Part shown: positions 29,727-38,932 of the stretch, piece after piece | How positions within the stretch are numbered: the first letter of the stretch is position 1 | How the letters are laid out: each line of letters begins with the position of its first letter | Assembly (NCBI RefSeq): GCF_000472505.1 | Contig: NZ_AWZR01000001.1 | Location: 177,693-241,692, forward strand | DNA length: 64,000 bases | DNA from: Luteimonas sp. J29 | Lineage (GTDB): Bacteria > Pseudomonadota > Gammaproteobacteria > Xanthomonadales > Xanthomonadaceae | Direction of reading: 5' to 3' | Made by a program: the position numbers and the translations under genes | Notes under the pieces: model-generated | Database searches by the model: none | What the model was told of the DNA's origin: nothing | The model's input: the letters and a program-made list of their open reading frames with translations, nothing else

Positions 29727-30464
29727 TCACACCGGCTCCCGCCCGCCGTCCACCGCCACCACCGTGCCGGTCGTGTAGCCGGCATCGCGCAGCAGCCACA
29801 GCGCGGTGTCGGCGATCTCCTCCACCGTGCCGGTGCGGCCGAGCGCGGTGCGCGCCAGGATCCGCGCCTGCAGCGCCGGGTCCGGCGCGTCCTCGGGCCA
29901 CAGGATCGCGCCGGGCGCGAGCGCGTTCACCCGCACTTCGGGCGCCAGCGCCACCGCCAGTGCCCGGGTCATCGCCTCCAGCGCGCCCTTGCTGGTCGCG
30001 TAGGCCGCTAGGTCGGCGCGCGGCTGGCGCGCGTAGACGTCGCTGATGTTCAGGATCGCGCCGCGCGCGGCGCGCAGGTGCGGGGCCGCGGCCTGGGACA
30101 GGAAGAACGGCGCGCGCAGGTTGGCGGCCAGCAGCGCGTCCCACTGGTCCGGCGTCACCGTGCCGAACGGCGTGAGGAAGAAGGCCGCGGCATTGTTCAC
30201 CAGCGCGTCGAGCCGGCCGAACCGGCCCACCGTGCGCGCCACCAGCTCGGGCAGGGCGTCGAAGCGCGCCAGGTCCGCCTCCACCACCAGGCTGCTGCCG
30301 GGGCGCGCCTGCTCGAGGTCCGCGGCCAGCGCGTGCGCCGCGCCGGCCGAGTGGCGGCAGTGCACGGCCACCGCGTAGCCGGACGCGTGCAGCCGGCGCA
30401 CGATCGCGGCGCCGAGGCGGCGTGCGCCGCCGGTGACCAGGGCCACGGGAATCGGTTGCGGCAT
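29727..30464 (-). CDS. Pteridine reductase (FolM-like SDR)
   Basis: The 245-residue short-chain dehydrogenase begins MPQPIPVALVTGGARRLGAAIVRRLH, with the TGGARRxG nucleotide loop that marks pteridine reductases (TGxxxRxG, selecting NADPH). NNAAAFFLTPFG, ISDVY and the catalytic YATSK (Tyr-x3-Lys) follow, and it ends VVAVDGGREPV. It should reduce dihydropterins or dihydrofolate-type substrates, consistent with folB and folK nearby. It is divergent from the methyltransferase gene across 53 bases. Confidence 0.85.
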   Translation of the reverse strand: MPQPIPVALVTGGARRLGAAIVRRLHASGYAVAVHCRHSAGAAHALAADLEQARPGSSLVVEADLARFDALPELVARTVGRFGRLDALVNNAAAFFLTPFGTVTPDQWDALLAANLRAPFFLSQAAAPHLRAARGAILNISDVYARQPRADLAAYATSKGALEAMTRALAVALAPEVRVNALAPGAILWPEDAPDPALQARILARTALGRTGTVEEIADTALWLLRDAGYTTGTVVAVDGGREPV

Positions 30465-30517
30465 GGCGGGCTCCGGATTGCCGTTATCCTGTCGCATTGT
30501 CGCCGCAGACGCCGCCG

Positions 30518-31696
30518 ATGTCCGACCACACGCTCCCGGAAGAAGCCTTCGCGCACAGCCAGCGCCTGCAGGCCCTGATCCGGGAGCAGATCGCCGCCGC
30601 CGGCGGCGCGATCCCGTTCTGGCGCTTCATGGAGCTGGCGCTGTACGCGCCGGGACTGGGCTACTACAGCGCCGGCGCCACCAAGTTCGGGCCGGCGGGC
30701 GACTTCGTCACCGCGCCCGAGCTCGGCCCGCTGTTCGCCGAGTGCGTGGCCATCGCGCTCGCCCCGGCGCTGCGCCGGCTCGGAGCGCAGGCGCGCTTCT
30801 TCGAGATCGGCGCGGGCAGCGGCCGCTTCGCGGGCGACGTGATCGCGCTGCTGCGCGAGCTCGACGCGCTGCCCGGGCGCTACGCCATCCTCGAACCCAG
30901 CGCCGACCTGCGCGAGCGCCAGCAGGCCTACCTCCGGGCGACGCTGCCGGCCGGGGACTTCGCGCGCGTGGAGTGGATGCAGGGCCCGATGCCGGACGAC
31001 TGGGACGGGGTGCTGTTCGCCAACGAGGTGCTCGATGCGCTGCCCACGCCCCGGTTCGCGATCCAGGGCGGCGAGGTGTTCGAGGAGCACGTCGCGATCG
31101 ACGGCGACGGCTTCCGCATCGTCGAGCGGCCCGCCGACGCCCTGCTCACCGCCGCGGTGCGCCACGTCGAGAGCCAGCTCGACGGTCCGTTCGCCGACGG
31201 CCACCGCGCCGAACTGCTGCCGCAGCTGCCGTACTGGCTGCAGGCCGTGGCCGGCGGGCTGAAATCGGGCGCGATGCTGTTCGTCGACTACGGCTATCCG
31301 CGGCGCGAGTACTACGACCCGCGAAGGCGCGACGGCACCCTGCGCGCCTTCCACCGCCACCGCCTGGTCGAGGACGTGCTCGCGCGCCCCGGCCTGCAGG
31401 ACATCACCGCCTCGGTCGATTTCACCGCGCTGGCCGAGGCCGGCACCGGGGCCGGGTTCGATCTCGCCGGCTACTGCACCCAGGCCTGCTTCCTGATCGC
31501 CAACGGCCTCGAACGGCGGCTGGCGGCGCACGAGGCGCGCGCGCCCGGCGAGGCCGAGCGCTACGCGCTGCGCCAGCAGGCCAAGCTGCTCACGATTCCC
31601 GGCGGCATGGGCGAGCGCTTCCAGGTGATGGGCTTCGCGCGCGACGTGCCGCTCGAAGCGGCGTTCGTGTTCGGCGACCTGAGCCACCGCCTGTGA
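30518..31696 (+). CDS. SAM-dependent methyltransferase, MidA/NDUFAF7 family
   Basis: The 392-residue protein has the family start IRFWRFMELALYAPGLGYYSAG-like segment (here IPFWRFMELALYAPGLGYYS, near residue 35), a SAM-binding loop FEIGAGSGRFAGDV near residue 95, NEVLDALP near 170 and LFVDYGYPRREYYDP near 255. In mitochondria this family methylates an arginine of complex I; the bacterial substrate is unknown. The ATG at 30518 fits the family better than the TTG seven codons upstream. Its stop overlaps the next GTG start. Confidence 0.9.
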   Translation: MSDHTLPEEAFAHSQRLQALIREQIAAAGGAIPFWRFMELALYAPGLGYYSAGATKFGPAGDFVTAPELGPLFAECVAIALAPALRRLGAQARFFEIGAGSGRFAGDVIALLRELDALPGRYAILEPSADLRERQQAYLRATLPAGDFARVEWMQGPMPDDWDGVLFANEVLDALPTPRFAIQGGEVFEEHVAIDGDGFRIVERPADALLTAAVRHVESQLDGPFADGHRAELLPQLPYWLQAVAGGLKSGAMLFVDYGYPRREYYDPRRRDGTLRAFHRHRLVEDVLARPGLQDITASVDFTALAEAGTGAGFDLAGYCTQACFLIANGLERRLAAHEARAPGEAERYALRQQAKLLTIPGGMGERFQVMGFARDVPLEAAFVFGDLSHRL

Positions 31697-32118
31697 GCCG
31701 GCGCCCGCGTCCCCGCTACCGGCCCGGCGGCTCGCTCAAGCCGCTGCGCCACGCCTGGCTGTGGGCGACGCTGTGGTGCCTGGCGATCGCGGGCGTGGTG
31801 GTGTTGTCGCTGATGCCGCCGCCGCCGATGCCCGACTTCGACCAGAGCGACAAGTGGTCGCATTTCCTCGCCTACTGCGCGCTGGCCGCGGGCGCCGTGC
31901 AGCTGTTCCGCAACTGGCCGGCGCTGCTGGGCGCCGGCCTCGGCCTGGTGCTGCTGGGCATCGGCCTGGAATACGCGCAGGGCAGCCTCACCGCCACCCG
32001 CATGGCCGATCCCGACGACGCGCTGGCCAATACGCTCGGCGTCATCGCCGGACTCGCCACGCGGCTCACGCCGCTGCACGACCTGCTGCTGCGCGTCGAC
32101 GGACGGCGCGAGGACTGA
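31693..32118 (+). CDS. VanZ family membrane protein
   Basis: The 141-residue protein has four hydrophobic helices and the VanZ-like signature DKWSHFLAYCALAAGAVQLF near residue 53, with EYAQGSLTATRMADPDDALANTLGVIAG near residue 97. The function of VanZ-like proteins outside glycopeptide resistance is unknown. It starts at a GTG overlapping the stop of the methyltransferase gene. It is convergent with the hexosaminidase gene, 33 bases apart. Confidence 0.88.
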   Translation: MSRRPRPRYRPGGSLKPLRHAWLWATLWCLAIAGVVVLSLMPPPPMPDFDQSDKWSHFLAYCALAAGAVQLFRNWPALLGAGLGLVLLGIGLEYAQGSLTATRMADPDDALANTLGVIAGLATRLTPLHDLLLRVDGRRED

Positions 32119-32151
32119 GCCGGCGCCCGCGCGGGGCGCCGGCCACGCCCG

Positions 32152-34500
32152 TCAGCGCGGAACCAGCGTCGCGCGGTCCAGCACCCACATCGCCGGCCGG
32201 GTGTCGCCGGTGGTGGTGAAGCACAGGTCGGTGCTGCCGGGCGCGTCGCCCGGGAACGCGGCCTCCACCTCGACGAAGCCGTCGGCCCCGGTGCGCTCCG
32301 GCAGCGGGATGCGGGCCACGGCCGGGCCGTTGCAGCCGCCGGTCTGCACCAGCAGTTCGCCATGCGGCGTTTCGGCCGGCATGAATTTGCGGTGCGGCTC
32401 GTCGTGGGCGAGCTGGAAGTAGTACGGCATCCGTCCCAGGCGCACCTTCACCGCGGCGATGCCCTCCAGGTCGGCCTCCGGCCACAGCCAGCACGGATAG
32501 AAGATGGTCACGTTGAACAGCGCGCGCTCGCCGTCCACCGGCCCGTCGTCCTCCAGCCGCAGCAGCAGCCGGCCGGTGTCGGGGCAGGTCGCCAGCTGTT
32601 CGTCGCTGCGCACCAGCAGGCTGGCCGCGTCGTAGACGTGGCGCGTGGCCGGCGCCAGCGGGCGCGGGCCGTCGAACGCGGCCGCGCGCACCTCCAGCGG
32701 CAGCGCCGCCTGGATCGGCGATTCGTACAGCGGCGAATCGCCGTCGGGATCGCTGCCGTCGGTGGTGTAGCGGATCGGATAGCCGAGCGGGTTCTCCAGC
32801 GCCACCTCCACCGTGCCCGCGGCGCGGTCGGCGCTGGCCGTGGCCTGGACCTCGAACGGCGTGCGCGCGTAGGCGATGCCGAAGGCCTCGTAGCGGCGCA
32901 GCTGCACCGGCAGGCGGGCGAGAAAGCCGTCGAAGCTGCGCGCCTCGGGCGGCGACCACGCGGTCTCGGCCAGCGCCGCGATGCGCGGGAAGACCGCATG
33001 CTGCACCCGGTCGAAGGTGCGCATGTGCTCGGTCCAGACGTTGGCCTGCACGCCGAGGATGTGCCTGCGCTGGGCGGGGGCGAGCACCGCCGGCACCGGT
33101 TCGAACTCGTACACGTCGCGCAGCGTGACCTGCACCGGCCGGCCGGGCGGCTCGTTCGGCGACGAGGTCTGCAGGTAGTCCAGGTACAGCTTGTCGACCG
33201 GGGCCATCACCACGTCGTGGCCCGCGCGCGCGGCGGCGATGCCGCCCTCGATCCCGCGCCAGGACATCACGGTCGCGTTGGGCGCGATGCCGCCGTCCAG
33301 GATCTCGTCCCAGCCCAGCAGCCTGCGGCCCTTGCCCGACAGGTAGGCCTCGATGCGCTTGATGAACCAGCTCTGCAGCGCGGTCTCGTCGGCGATGCCG
33401 AGCTCCTTCATCCGCGCCTGCACCCGCGGCGAGGCCTGCCACTGGTCCTTGACCGCCTCGTCGCCGCCGACGTGGATGTAGGGCGCGGGGAACAGCGCCA
33501 TGATCTCGTCGAGCACGTCCTCGATGAAGGCGAACGTGCCTTCGTCGACGTTGAACAGGTACTGGTGCACGCCCCATTCGTTCGACACCGGCGGGGTGTC
33601 GCCGAGCGAGCCGTACTCGGGATACGCCGCGACCACCGCCTGCACGTGGCCGGGCATGTCGAACTCGGGCACCACCATGATGTGGCGCTCGCCGGCGTAG
33701 GCGACGATGTCGCGGATCTGGGCCTGGGTGTACCAGCCGCAGTACGGCCGGGGTTCGCCGGTATCGGGGTCGGTGCCGGCCTCGCCGGCCGGGATCCGGC
33801 AGCCGCCGACCTCCATCAGCTTCGGGTACTTCGGGATCTCGATCCGCCAGCCCTGGTCGTCGGTCAGGTGCCAGTGCAGCACGTTGAGCTTGTGCCGGGC
33901 CATCGCGTCGATCAGCCGCTTGATCTCGTCGACCGACTGGAAGTGCCGCGCCGAGTCGAGCATCAGCCCGCGCCAGGAAAAGCGCGGCGCGTCCTCGATC
34001 CGCAGCGCCGGGATCCGCACCGCCTCGCCCTGGGCCGAGGACAGCAGCTGCCACAGCGTGACCGCGCCGTAGAACAGGCCGCGCTCGTCGCTGGCGCGCA
34101 CCTGCGCGCCCTCGCGGGCGACCTCGAGTTCGTAGCCTTCCGGCGCATCGGGCGAGGCCGCCGGGTCGATCGCGAACACGATCGCGGCCTGCGCGCCCTC
34201 GCCGGCCAGCGCCGGGGTGAAGCCGTGGGTGGCCGCGACCATGCCGGCGAAGTGCCCGGCCACGCGCCGCGCGGCCTCGTCGGCCGCGCCGAGCGCGACG
34301 CCGGCGTCGAAGCGGAAGCTGCCCTCGCGCTGCTCCATGCGGGCCGGCAGCGGCACCAGGGCCGGCTTCGACACCGCCTCGGCCTGCGTGGCCGGGGGCG
34401 GCGCGGGGCGCGGCGCGCTGCGCTCGCCGCAGGCCGCCAGGACGACGGCGGCGCCCAGGACCAGTGCGAGGCCGCGCGCGCGTGAAGACAACTGGGTCAT
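32152..34500 (-). CDS. Beta-N-acetylhexosaminidase, GH20, lipoprotein
   Basis: The 782-residue enzyme removes terminal GlcNAc from chitin oligosaccharides or glycans. A lipoprotein signal (GLALVLGAAVVLAAC, lipid-bearing Cys near residue 24) anchors it to the envelope. A GH20 N-terminal alpha/beta domain precedes the catalytic barrel, with RGLMLDSARHF, LHWHLTDDQGW and the catalytic Asp-Glu pair D347-E348 in HVGGDEAVKDQW. The region after about residue 550 is a C-terminal accessory domain. It lies downstream of the TonB receptor gene behind a terminator. With NagK, NagA and NagB-II it completes the route from chitobiose to fructose-6-P. I chose the ATG at 34500, which starts the signal sequence. 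Confidence 0.94.
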   Translation of the reverse strand: MTQLSSRARGLALVLGAAVVLAACGERSAPRPAPPPATQAEAVSKPALVPLPARMEQREGSFRFDAGVALGAADEAARRVAGHFAGMVAATHGFTPALAGEGAQAAIVFAIDPAASPDAPEGYELEVAREGAQVRASDERGLFYGAVTLWQLLSSAQGEAVRIPALRIEDAPRFSWRGLMLDSARHFQSVDEIKRLIDAMARHKLNVLHWHLTDDQGWRIEIPKYPKLMEVGGCRIPAGEAGTDPDTGEPRPYCGWYTQAQIRDIVAYAGERHIMVVPEFDMPGHVQAVVAAYPEYGSLGDTPPVSNEWGVHQYLFNVDEGTFAFIEDVLDEIMALFPAPYIHVGGDEAVKDQWQASPRVQARMKELGIADETALQSWFIKRIEAYLSGKGRRLLGWDEILDGGIAPNATVMSWRGIEGGIAAARAGHDVVMAPVDKLYLDYLQTSSPNEPPGRPVQVTLRDVYEFEPVPAVLAPAQRRHILGVQANVWTEHMRTFDRVQHAVFPRIAALAETAWSPPEARSFDGFLARLPVQLRRYEAFGIAYARTPFEVQATASADRAAGTVEVALENPLGYPIRYTTDGSDPDGDSPLYESPIQAALPLEVRAAAFDGPRPLAPATRHVYDAASLLVRSDEQLATCPDTGRLLLRLEDDGPVDGERALFNVTIFYPCWLWPEADLEGIAAVKVRLGRMPYYFQLAHDEPHRKFMPAETPHGELLVQTGGCNGPAVARIPLPERTGADGFVEVEAAFPGDAPGSTDLCFTTTGDTRPAMWVLDRATLVPR

Positions 34501-34588
34501 CGGTTCATCCTCGTCTTGCTCCTGAAGTGTGCATGGCCGCCATGCCGGCCATGGCGGAGCCGCCATGGCGCCCGGCCCGACGATAGCG

Positions 34589-34620
34589 AAAAAAGGCGGG
34601 CCCGGAACGTGACCGGGCCC
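34589..34620 (-). terminator. Rho-independent terminator after the TonB receptor gene
   Basis: On the minus strand GGGCCCGG (34620-34613) pairs with CCGGGCCC (34605-34598) across a seven-base loop and is followed, after GCC, by a run of six T residues at 34594-34589. It lies 39 bases past the receptor stop and would limit read-through into the hexosaminidase gene. Confidence 0.85.
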
Positions 34621-34659
34621 GAAGCGAGGACGGCATACGTCCGGGAGGGTCGCCGTCGG

Positions 34660-37473
34660 TCAGAACTGCATCCGCAGCGAGGCCATGTAGCGGCGCCCGG
34701 TGCGGTACAGGCCGCGCACCAGCTTCTCGGTGTTCGGCACGCCCTCGACCTGGGCGTAGGTGTAGTACTCCGAGTCGAGCAGGTTCATGCCGTCCAGGGT
34801 CAGGCTGAGGCGGTCGTTGATGCGGAAGCCGATGCTGGCGTCGAGCGACTCGTAGTCGTCGGTGACCAGGAAGTTGCCGCGGTCGACCTGGGTGTAGTAC
34901 TTCGAACGCCAGGAGTAGGTGACGCGCGCGCTCCAGCGGTCGTTCTCGAAGAACGGGCTGATGTTGTACTGGTCCTTCGAGGTCCACGGCATCGGGTCGC
35001 CGTTGCTGGCCTCGGCGTCGGCGTAGGTGTAGTTGGCCAGCAGGCCCAGCCCGCCCCACAGCGCCTGCTGGTAGGCCAGCGAGAAGCCCTTGATCGTCGC
35101 CTCGCCGGCGTTGTCCGGGCGCGAGACCACGAAGTCCATCACCTCGCCGGTGCTGACGTTGAGGTGCTGCTCGGTGCGGGTGGTGTGCAGGATGTAGTTG
35201 CCGACGTCCTTGTGGAACACGGTGCCGGCCAGGATCGCGTTGTCGGCGAAGTACCACTCCGCGGAGAAGTCGAGGTTGGTGGAGCGGTACGGGTCGAGGT
35301 CCGGGTTGCCGCCGCCGCCGGTGAGCGTCTGCGGGCCGAGCCACAGGTAGGTGGACATGTCGCCGAAGTTCGGCCGCGCGATCACCTTGGCCGCCGAGAA
35401 GCGCAGCACCAGCTCGTCGGACAGGTCGTAGACGACGTTGAGGTTGGGCAGGAAGTCGTCGTACTTCTTGCGCACGCTCACCTGCTCGTAGGCGTCGGCG
35501 GTGCAGGCCGCGCCGGTGGTGCACTGCCAGCCCATGCTGTTGGACTCGGTCTGCACGAAGCGCACGCCGATATTGCCGCGCAGCCCGTTCCAGCTGTAGT
35601 CGGCCTGCACGTAGGCGGCGTCGACGTCCTCGGTCACGGTCCAGGTGTTCTGCACGAACGAGGGGTCGGCGAAGATGTCGGGCACCGGCATGGTCTGCCA
35701 CGGCGCCAGCCAGTCGCCGCTGAGGATCCAGTCGGCCATCGCCCAGCCGTCGATGGTGAAGCGGTTGGACAGGTCGCCGGTGTCGCCGAAGCCGCTGAGG
35801 TAGTTCGAGGGCAGCGGGCGCGGCGAGAACTGCGCCGCCGTGGCGTCGCCGTAGCCGGCCACCGCGGCCACCGCCACGCCGGCCATCGTCTGCCCGGTCT
35901 CGTGCTCGCGGCGCTTGAGGCCGAAGCGGACCTGGTACACCGGCGAGTCGAGGCGGATGCCGAAATCGACCTGGCCGTAGGTTTCCTCGTCCCAGGTCGG
36001 CTTGGTCACGATGTTGCCGCCCCAGCCGGTGTTCCAGCCCGCCGGGTCGTTCGGGTCGGCGCCCCAGCCGCCGTCGATGCGGAACGCGTCGGGGTCGGTG
36101 AACGGGCTGCCGGCGACGTTCGGGCTGGTCGCGGGCGCCGAGCCGTAGTTGTAGCCCGCGAAGTCCAGCCGCGGCGTGCCGGTGAGGTCGTAGCTGTAGT
36201 CGGCCCAGTTCAGGAACTCGCCGAACACCTGGCGCCCGGTGCCGCCGGTGGCCTTGGTGGTGCCCGCGTGCGCGGAGGCGAACCAGCGCTCGTCGTTCCA
36301 GGTCGCCTTGAGGTCGTAGGAGTCGGTCTCCACCGTGGCCTGGCGGTTGATCAGGTCGTACACGGTCAGCGCGTTGCTGAACGAGGCGCGGGTGATGACG
36401 CCGCCCTCCACCTCCAGGTCGGTCAGCCGCATCAGGCTGTTCCACGCGTTGCCGTTGAAGGCGAACATGGAGTGGCTGATGTTGTCGTAGTCGGCGGTGA
36501 CGTCGAGCGCGTTGAACTCGATGTCCAGCTTCTCGTGCGGGCGGAACTGCAGCGCCACCGACACCGTGTCGCGCTTGCGCTGCTGCTCGAAGTAGTGCGC
36601 GCTGATCGAGTTGGGCGCGACCGCGTCCGGGTTGGCGCGCAGGGTCGCCTCGCACGCGCCCCGGCACGCCGGCGGCACTTCCACGCCCGCGCCCCAGTCC
36701 ATGGTCGGGTCGAACGAGCTGCCGCCGCCCTGGCCTTCGGCGTAGTCGCGGCCGGTGACCGTGCCGTAGGACTCGACGCCGTCGCGGCGGATGCCTTCGT
36801 CCGCGCGCTGCGCGGCGACGATCACGCCGAAGTTGCCGGCCTCGTTCTTCCAGCCCAGCAGCAGCGAGGCCTGCGGGTCGCCGCCCTCGATGCGGTCGTT
36901 GTACAGGTAGCCGACGTGGCCGGCGATGGTGGTGCCGTCGAGGTCCAGCGGCTTGCGCGTGTGCACGATCACGGTGCCGCCGATCGAGCCTTCGTCGATG
37001 TGCGCCTCGGGCGACTTGTACACCTCCACCCTGCCGACCAGCTGCGGCGCCAGCAGCGAGTAGTTGAAGGTGCGGCCGGGCTGGTCGGTGATGAACCAGT
37101 CGGCCGAGGCCACGGTCTGGCCGTTGAGCAGGGTGCGGTTGAGCGCGGGGTCGGTGCCGAGGATGCTGATCTTCTCGCCCTGGCCGAAGGCCTTGTCGAT
37201 GGTCACGCCCGGGAGCGTGGAGATCGCCTCGGCCACGTTGGTCGAGGGGAACTTGCCCACGTCCTCGGCGGTGACCACGTCGATGATCGCGTCGCTGTTG
37301 CGCTTGGTGTCCAGCGCCTGCTGCAGGCTGGCGCGGATGCCGGTGACGACCACCCGGTCGAGGTCGGTGGCGTCGTCGGCCGCCGCGGTCGCGGCGTCCT
37401 GGGCGTGGGCCGGCATGGCCACCCCGAGGCACACGGCGATCGCGGTCGAGAGCATGGATTTACGGTGTCTCAT
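34660..37473 (-). CDS. TonB-dependent outer-membrane receptor of the GlcNAc locus
   Basis: The 937-residue protein has a signal peptide (residues 1-25, ending PAHAQ), then a TonB-box-like DLDRVVVTG, a plug domain (AIIDVVTAEDVGKFPSTNVAEAISTLPGV, about residues 63-91) and a C-terminal beta barrel ending in the aromatic RRYMASLRMQF. It belongs to the long Caulobacter/Xanthomonas receptor type that imports carbohydrates. Its position between nagK and the hexosaminidase points to GlcNAc or chitin oligosaccharides as ligand, which is inference. The ATG at 37473 has GGGGAGA upstream; another ATG five codons earlier is less well placed. It could be transcribed with nagK, 83 bases upstream. Confidence 0.93.
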   Translation of the reverse strand: MRHRKSMLSTAIAVCLGVAMPAHAQDAATAAADDATDLDRVVVTGIRASLQQALDTKRNSDAIIDVVTAEDVGKFPSTNVAEAISTLPGVTIDKAFGQGEKISILGTDPALNRTLLNGQTVASADWFITDQPGRTFNYSLLAPQLVGRVEVYKSPEAHIDEGSIGGTVIVHTRKPLDLDGTTIAGHVGYLYNDRIEGGDPQASLLLGWKNEAGNFGVIVAAQRADEGIRRDGVESYGTVTGRDYAEGQGGGSSFDPTMDWGAGVEVPPACRGACEATLRANPDAVAPNSISAHYFEQQRKRDTVSVALQFRPHEKLDIEFNALDVTADYDNISHSMFAFNGNAWNSLMRLTDLEVEGGVITRASFSNALTVYDLINRQATVETDSYDLKATWNDERWFASAHAGTTKATGGTGRQVFGEFLNWADYSYDLTGTPRLDFAGYNYGSAPATSPNVAGSPFTDPDAFRIDGGWGADPNDPAGWNTGWGGNIVTKPTWDEETYGQVDFGIRLDSPVYQVRFGLKRREHETGQTMAGVAVAAVAGYGDATAAQFSPRPLPSNYLSGFGDTGDLSNRFTIDGWAMADWILSGDWLAPWQTMPVPDIFADPSFVQNTWTVTEDVDAAYVQADYSWNGLRGNIGVRFVQTESNSMGWQCTTGAACTADAYEQVSVRKKYDDFLPNLNVVYDLSDELVLRFSAAKVIARPNFGDMSTYLWLGPQTLTGGGGNPDLDPYRSTNLDFSAEWYFADNAILAGTVFHKDVGNYILHTTRTEQHLNVSTGEVMDFVVSRPDNAGEATIKGFSLAYQQALWGGLGLLANYTYADAEASNGDPMPWTSKDQYNISPFFENDRWSARVTYSWRSKYYTQVDRGNFLVTDDYESLDASIGFRINDRLSLTLDGMNLLDSEYYTYAQVEGVPNTEKLVRGLYRTGRRYMASLRMQF

Positions 37474-37556
37474 GGCGGTTCTCCCCATCACGGTATTTGG
37501 CTGGCGGTGCTCGCCGTGGTTCGGCGCGTTGGTGTCTCCGGGCGGCGGGCATCCCT

Positions 37557-38585
37557 TCACGCGTCGTCCTGGTGCCGGATCCGGTCGAGGTACCAGCTGG
37601 CGGCGCCGATCACGCCCAGCTGCCCGTGCTCGACCAGGGTCACGGGAATCTTCTGCAGCGCCTCGCGCATCGGCCCCTTGTCGAGGAAGCGCGCGACGAA
37701 GCTGCTGTGTTCGAGGAAGTCGCGGATCTGCGGCAGGATCCCGCCGGCCAGGTGCACGCCGCCGTGGGCGCCGTAGAGCAGCGCCATGTCGCCGACCGCG
37801 CTGCCGAGCAGGCCGCAGAACAGGTCCAGGGTCTCGCGCGCGAGCGCGTCGTCGCCGGCGCGCGCGGCCGCGCTGATCGCGTCTGGCGTCGCCCGCGTCG
37901 GCGCCTCGCCGCGCACCCGCGCCAGCGCCAGGTGCAGGCGCAGCAGGCCGGGCCCGGACAGCGCGTGCTCCATCGGCACGTGGTGCCGTTCGCGCAGGAA
38001 CTCCTGCAGCACCTCGATCTCGAGCGGCGTGGACACCGTGAGCGCGGCCTGGCCGGCCTCGGTGGCGAGCACCACCGCGCCGCCGCGCGCGGGGATCCGC
38101 ACCGCCGCGCCCAGGCCGGTGCCCGGGCCCACCACCAGGGTCGGCCCCGGCACCGCGGCCTGCGCCGGCCCCGACAGGCGCAGCAGCGACGGCGTGCCGG
38201 CCCCGGCCACCGCGTGCGCCACCGCCTCGAAGTCGTTGACCAGCTGGAAGTCCTCGAAGCCCAGGCGGTCGCGGATGCGCGCCGGCACCACCGGCCAGGG
38301 CAGGTTCACCGACAGCAGCGAGCCGTCCTCGAGCGCGTGCCCGGCGCAGGCGATCACGCCGTGGCGGATCGCCGTGCCGGGGCCGAGCGTGGCCAGGAAC
38401 GCCTGCAGCACCTCGGCCAGGCCGGCGAAGTCGGCGCAGGCGTACTTGCGGTACTGCAGCAGGCGCGACGGATCGCGGCCGTCCACCAGGCCGACCCGCA
38501 CGTGGGTGCCGCCGACGTCGGCGGCGATGAACGGCGCGCCGGCGGTCGGCGGCGTGCTCGGCAGGGGGCTGGCGGATGCGCCCAC
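37557..38585 (-). CDS. nagK: N-acetylglucosamine kinase, glucokinase family (NagK)
   Basis: The 342-residue sugar kinase has the glucokinase-family (not ROK) layout: IAADVGGTHVRVGLVD near residue 20 (phosphate-1 loop), LPWPVV and LVNDFEAVAHAV near residue 115 (catalytic Asp), LVVGPGTGLGAAV near 150 and LAGGILPQI near 282. In Xanthomonas and other gammaproteobacteria such kinases inside nag loci phosphorylate free GlcNAc. It is divergent from nagQ, and a palindromic operator lies 62 bases before its start. An ordinary glucokinase role is possible, but the context favours GlcNAc. Confidence 0.88.
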   Translation of the reverse strand: MGASASPLPSTPPTAGAPFIAADVGGTHVRVGLVDGRDPSRLLQYRKYACADFAGLAEVLQAFLATLGPGTAIRHGVIACAGHALEDGSLLSVNLPWPVVPARIRDRLGFEDFQLVNDFEAVAHAVAGAGTPSLLRLSGPAQAAVPGPTLVVGPGTGLGAAVRIPARGGAVVLATEAGQAALTVSTPLEIEVLQEFLRERHHVPMEHALSGPGLLRLHLALARVRGEAPTRATPDAISAAARAGDDALARETLDLFCGLLGSAVGDMALLYGAHGGVHLAGGILPQIRDFLEHSSFVARFLDKGPMREALQKIPVTLVEHGQLGVIGAASWYLDRIRHQDDA

Positions 38586-38646
38586 GTCGACTCCTGTGCT
38601 CCGCCCCGGGCCGGTGCCCGGGGCCTGGCTGGAGTGTTGGAGTGCG

Positions 38647-38660
38647 TGACATCGTTGTCA
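38647..38660. promoter_or_regulatory. Putative LacI-family (NagQ/NagR) operator
   Basis: TGACATCGTTGTCA is a near-perfect palindrome with a central CG; only the sixth and ninth bases fail to pair. This closely matches the TGACA-xCGx-TGTCA type reported for LacI-family regulators of GlcNAc genes in proteobacteria. It sits between nagK and nagQ, where it could repress nagK, the receptor gene and perhaps nagQ. Confidence 0.75.
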
Positions 38661-38882
38661 AGCGATGCTGGCCCGGCCGCCGGCAGGCGCGCCGCATTCG
38701 AGGCAACGTCAGGACAATCCGCCAGGGGTTGCGCGGATCGGCGTCATGGGCGCCCGCAAACATGCGCCCTGGCGCGGCATGTCTGGCGCGTGTCCACGGG
38801 ACACATGCTGCAGGACAACACCGGAACGGCGCGGCGCGCGCGGTACGGGACGGGGCCCCAAGTGGCATTCCGGCGCAAAGTA

Positions 38883-38897
38883 TGACAACGTTAGTCG
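38883..38897. promoter_or_regulatory. Weaker second operator-like site before nagQ
   Basis: TGACAACGTT followed by AGTCG matches one half and the centre of the operator at 38647-38660, but the second half has an extra base and a mismatch. It ends 35 bases before the chosen nagQ start and may serve autoregulation. Confidence 0.4.
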
Positions 38898-38932
38898 TCG
38901 TGACCGACCAGCGGACAAATCCGGAGCCGGAC

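Larger units (their letters stand above)
38586..38932. promoter_or_regulatory. Divergent nagK / nagQ control region
   Basis: This 347-base gap separates nagK and nagQ and should hold promoters in both directions. It contains the strong operator at 38647-38660 and a weaker related site at 38883-38897. Between them I see no gene or recognisable promoter boxes. An in-frame ATG at 38882 for nagQ overlaps the weaker site. Confidence 0.6.

Noticed and set aside
34516-37776. A 1086-codon + strand frame opposite the TonB receptor
   Set aside because: It is antisense to a receptor with signal peptide, plug and barrel, and its translation is Val/Gly/Arg-rich without any motif.
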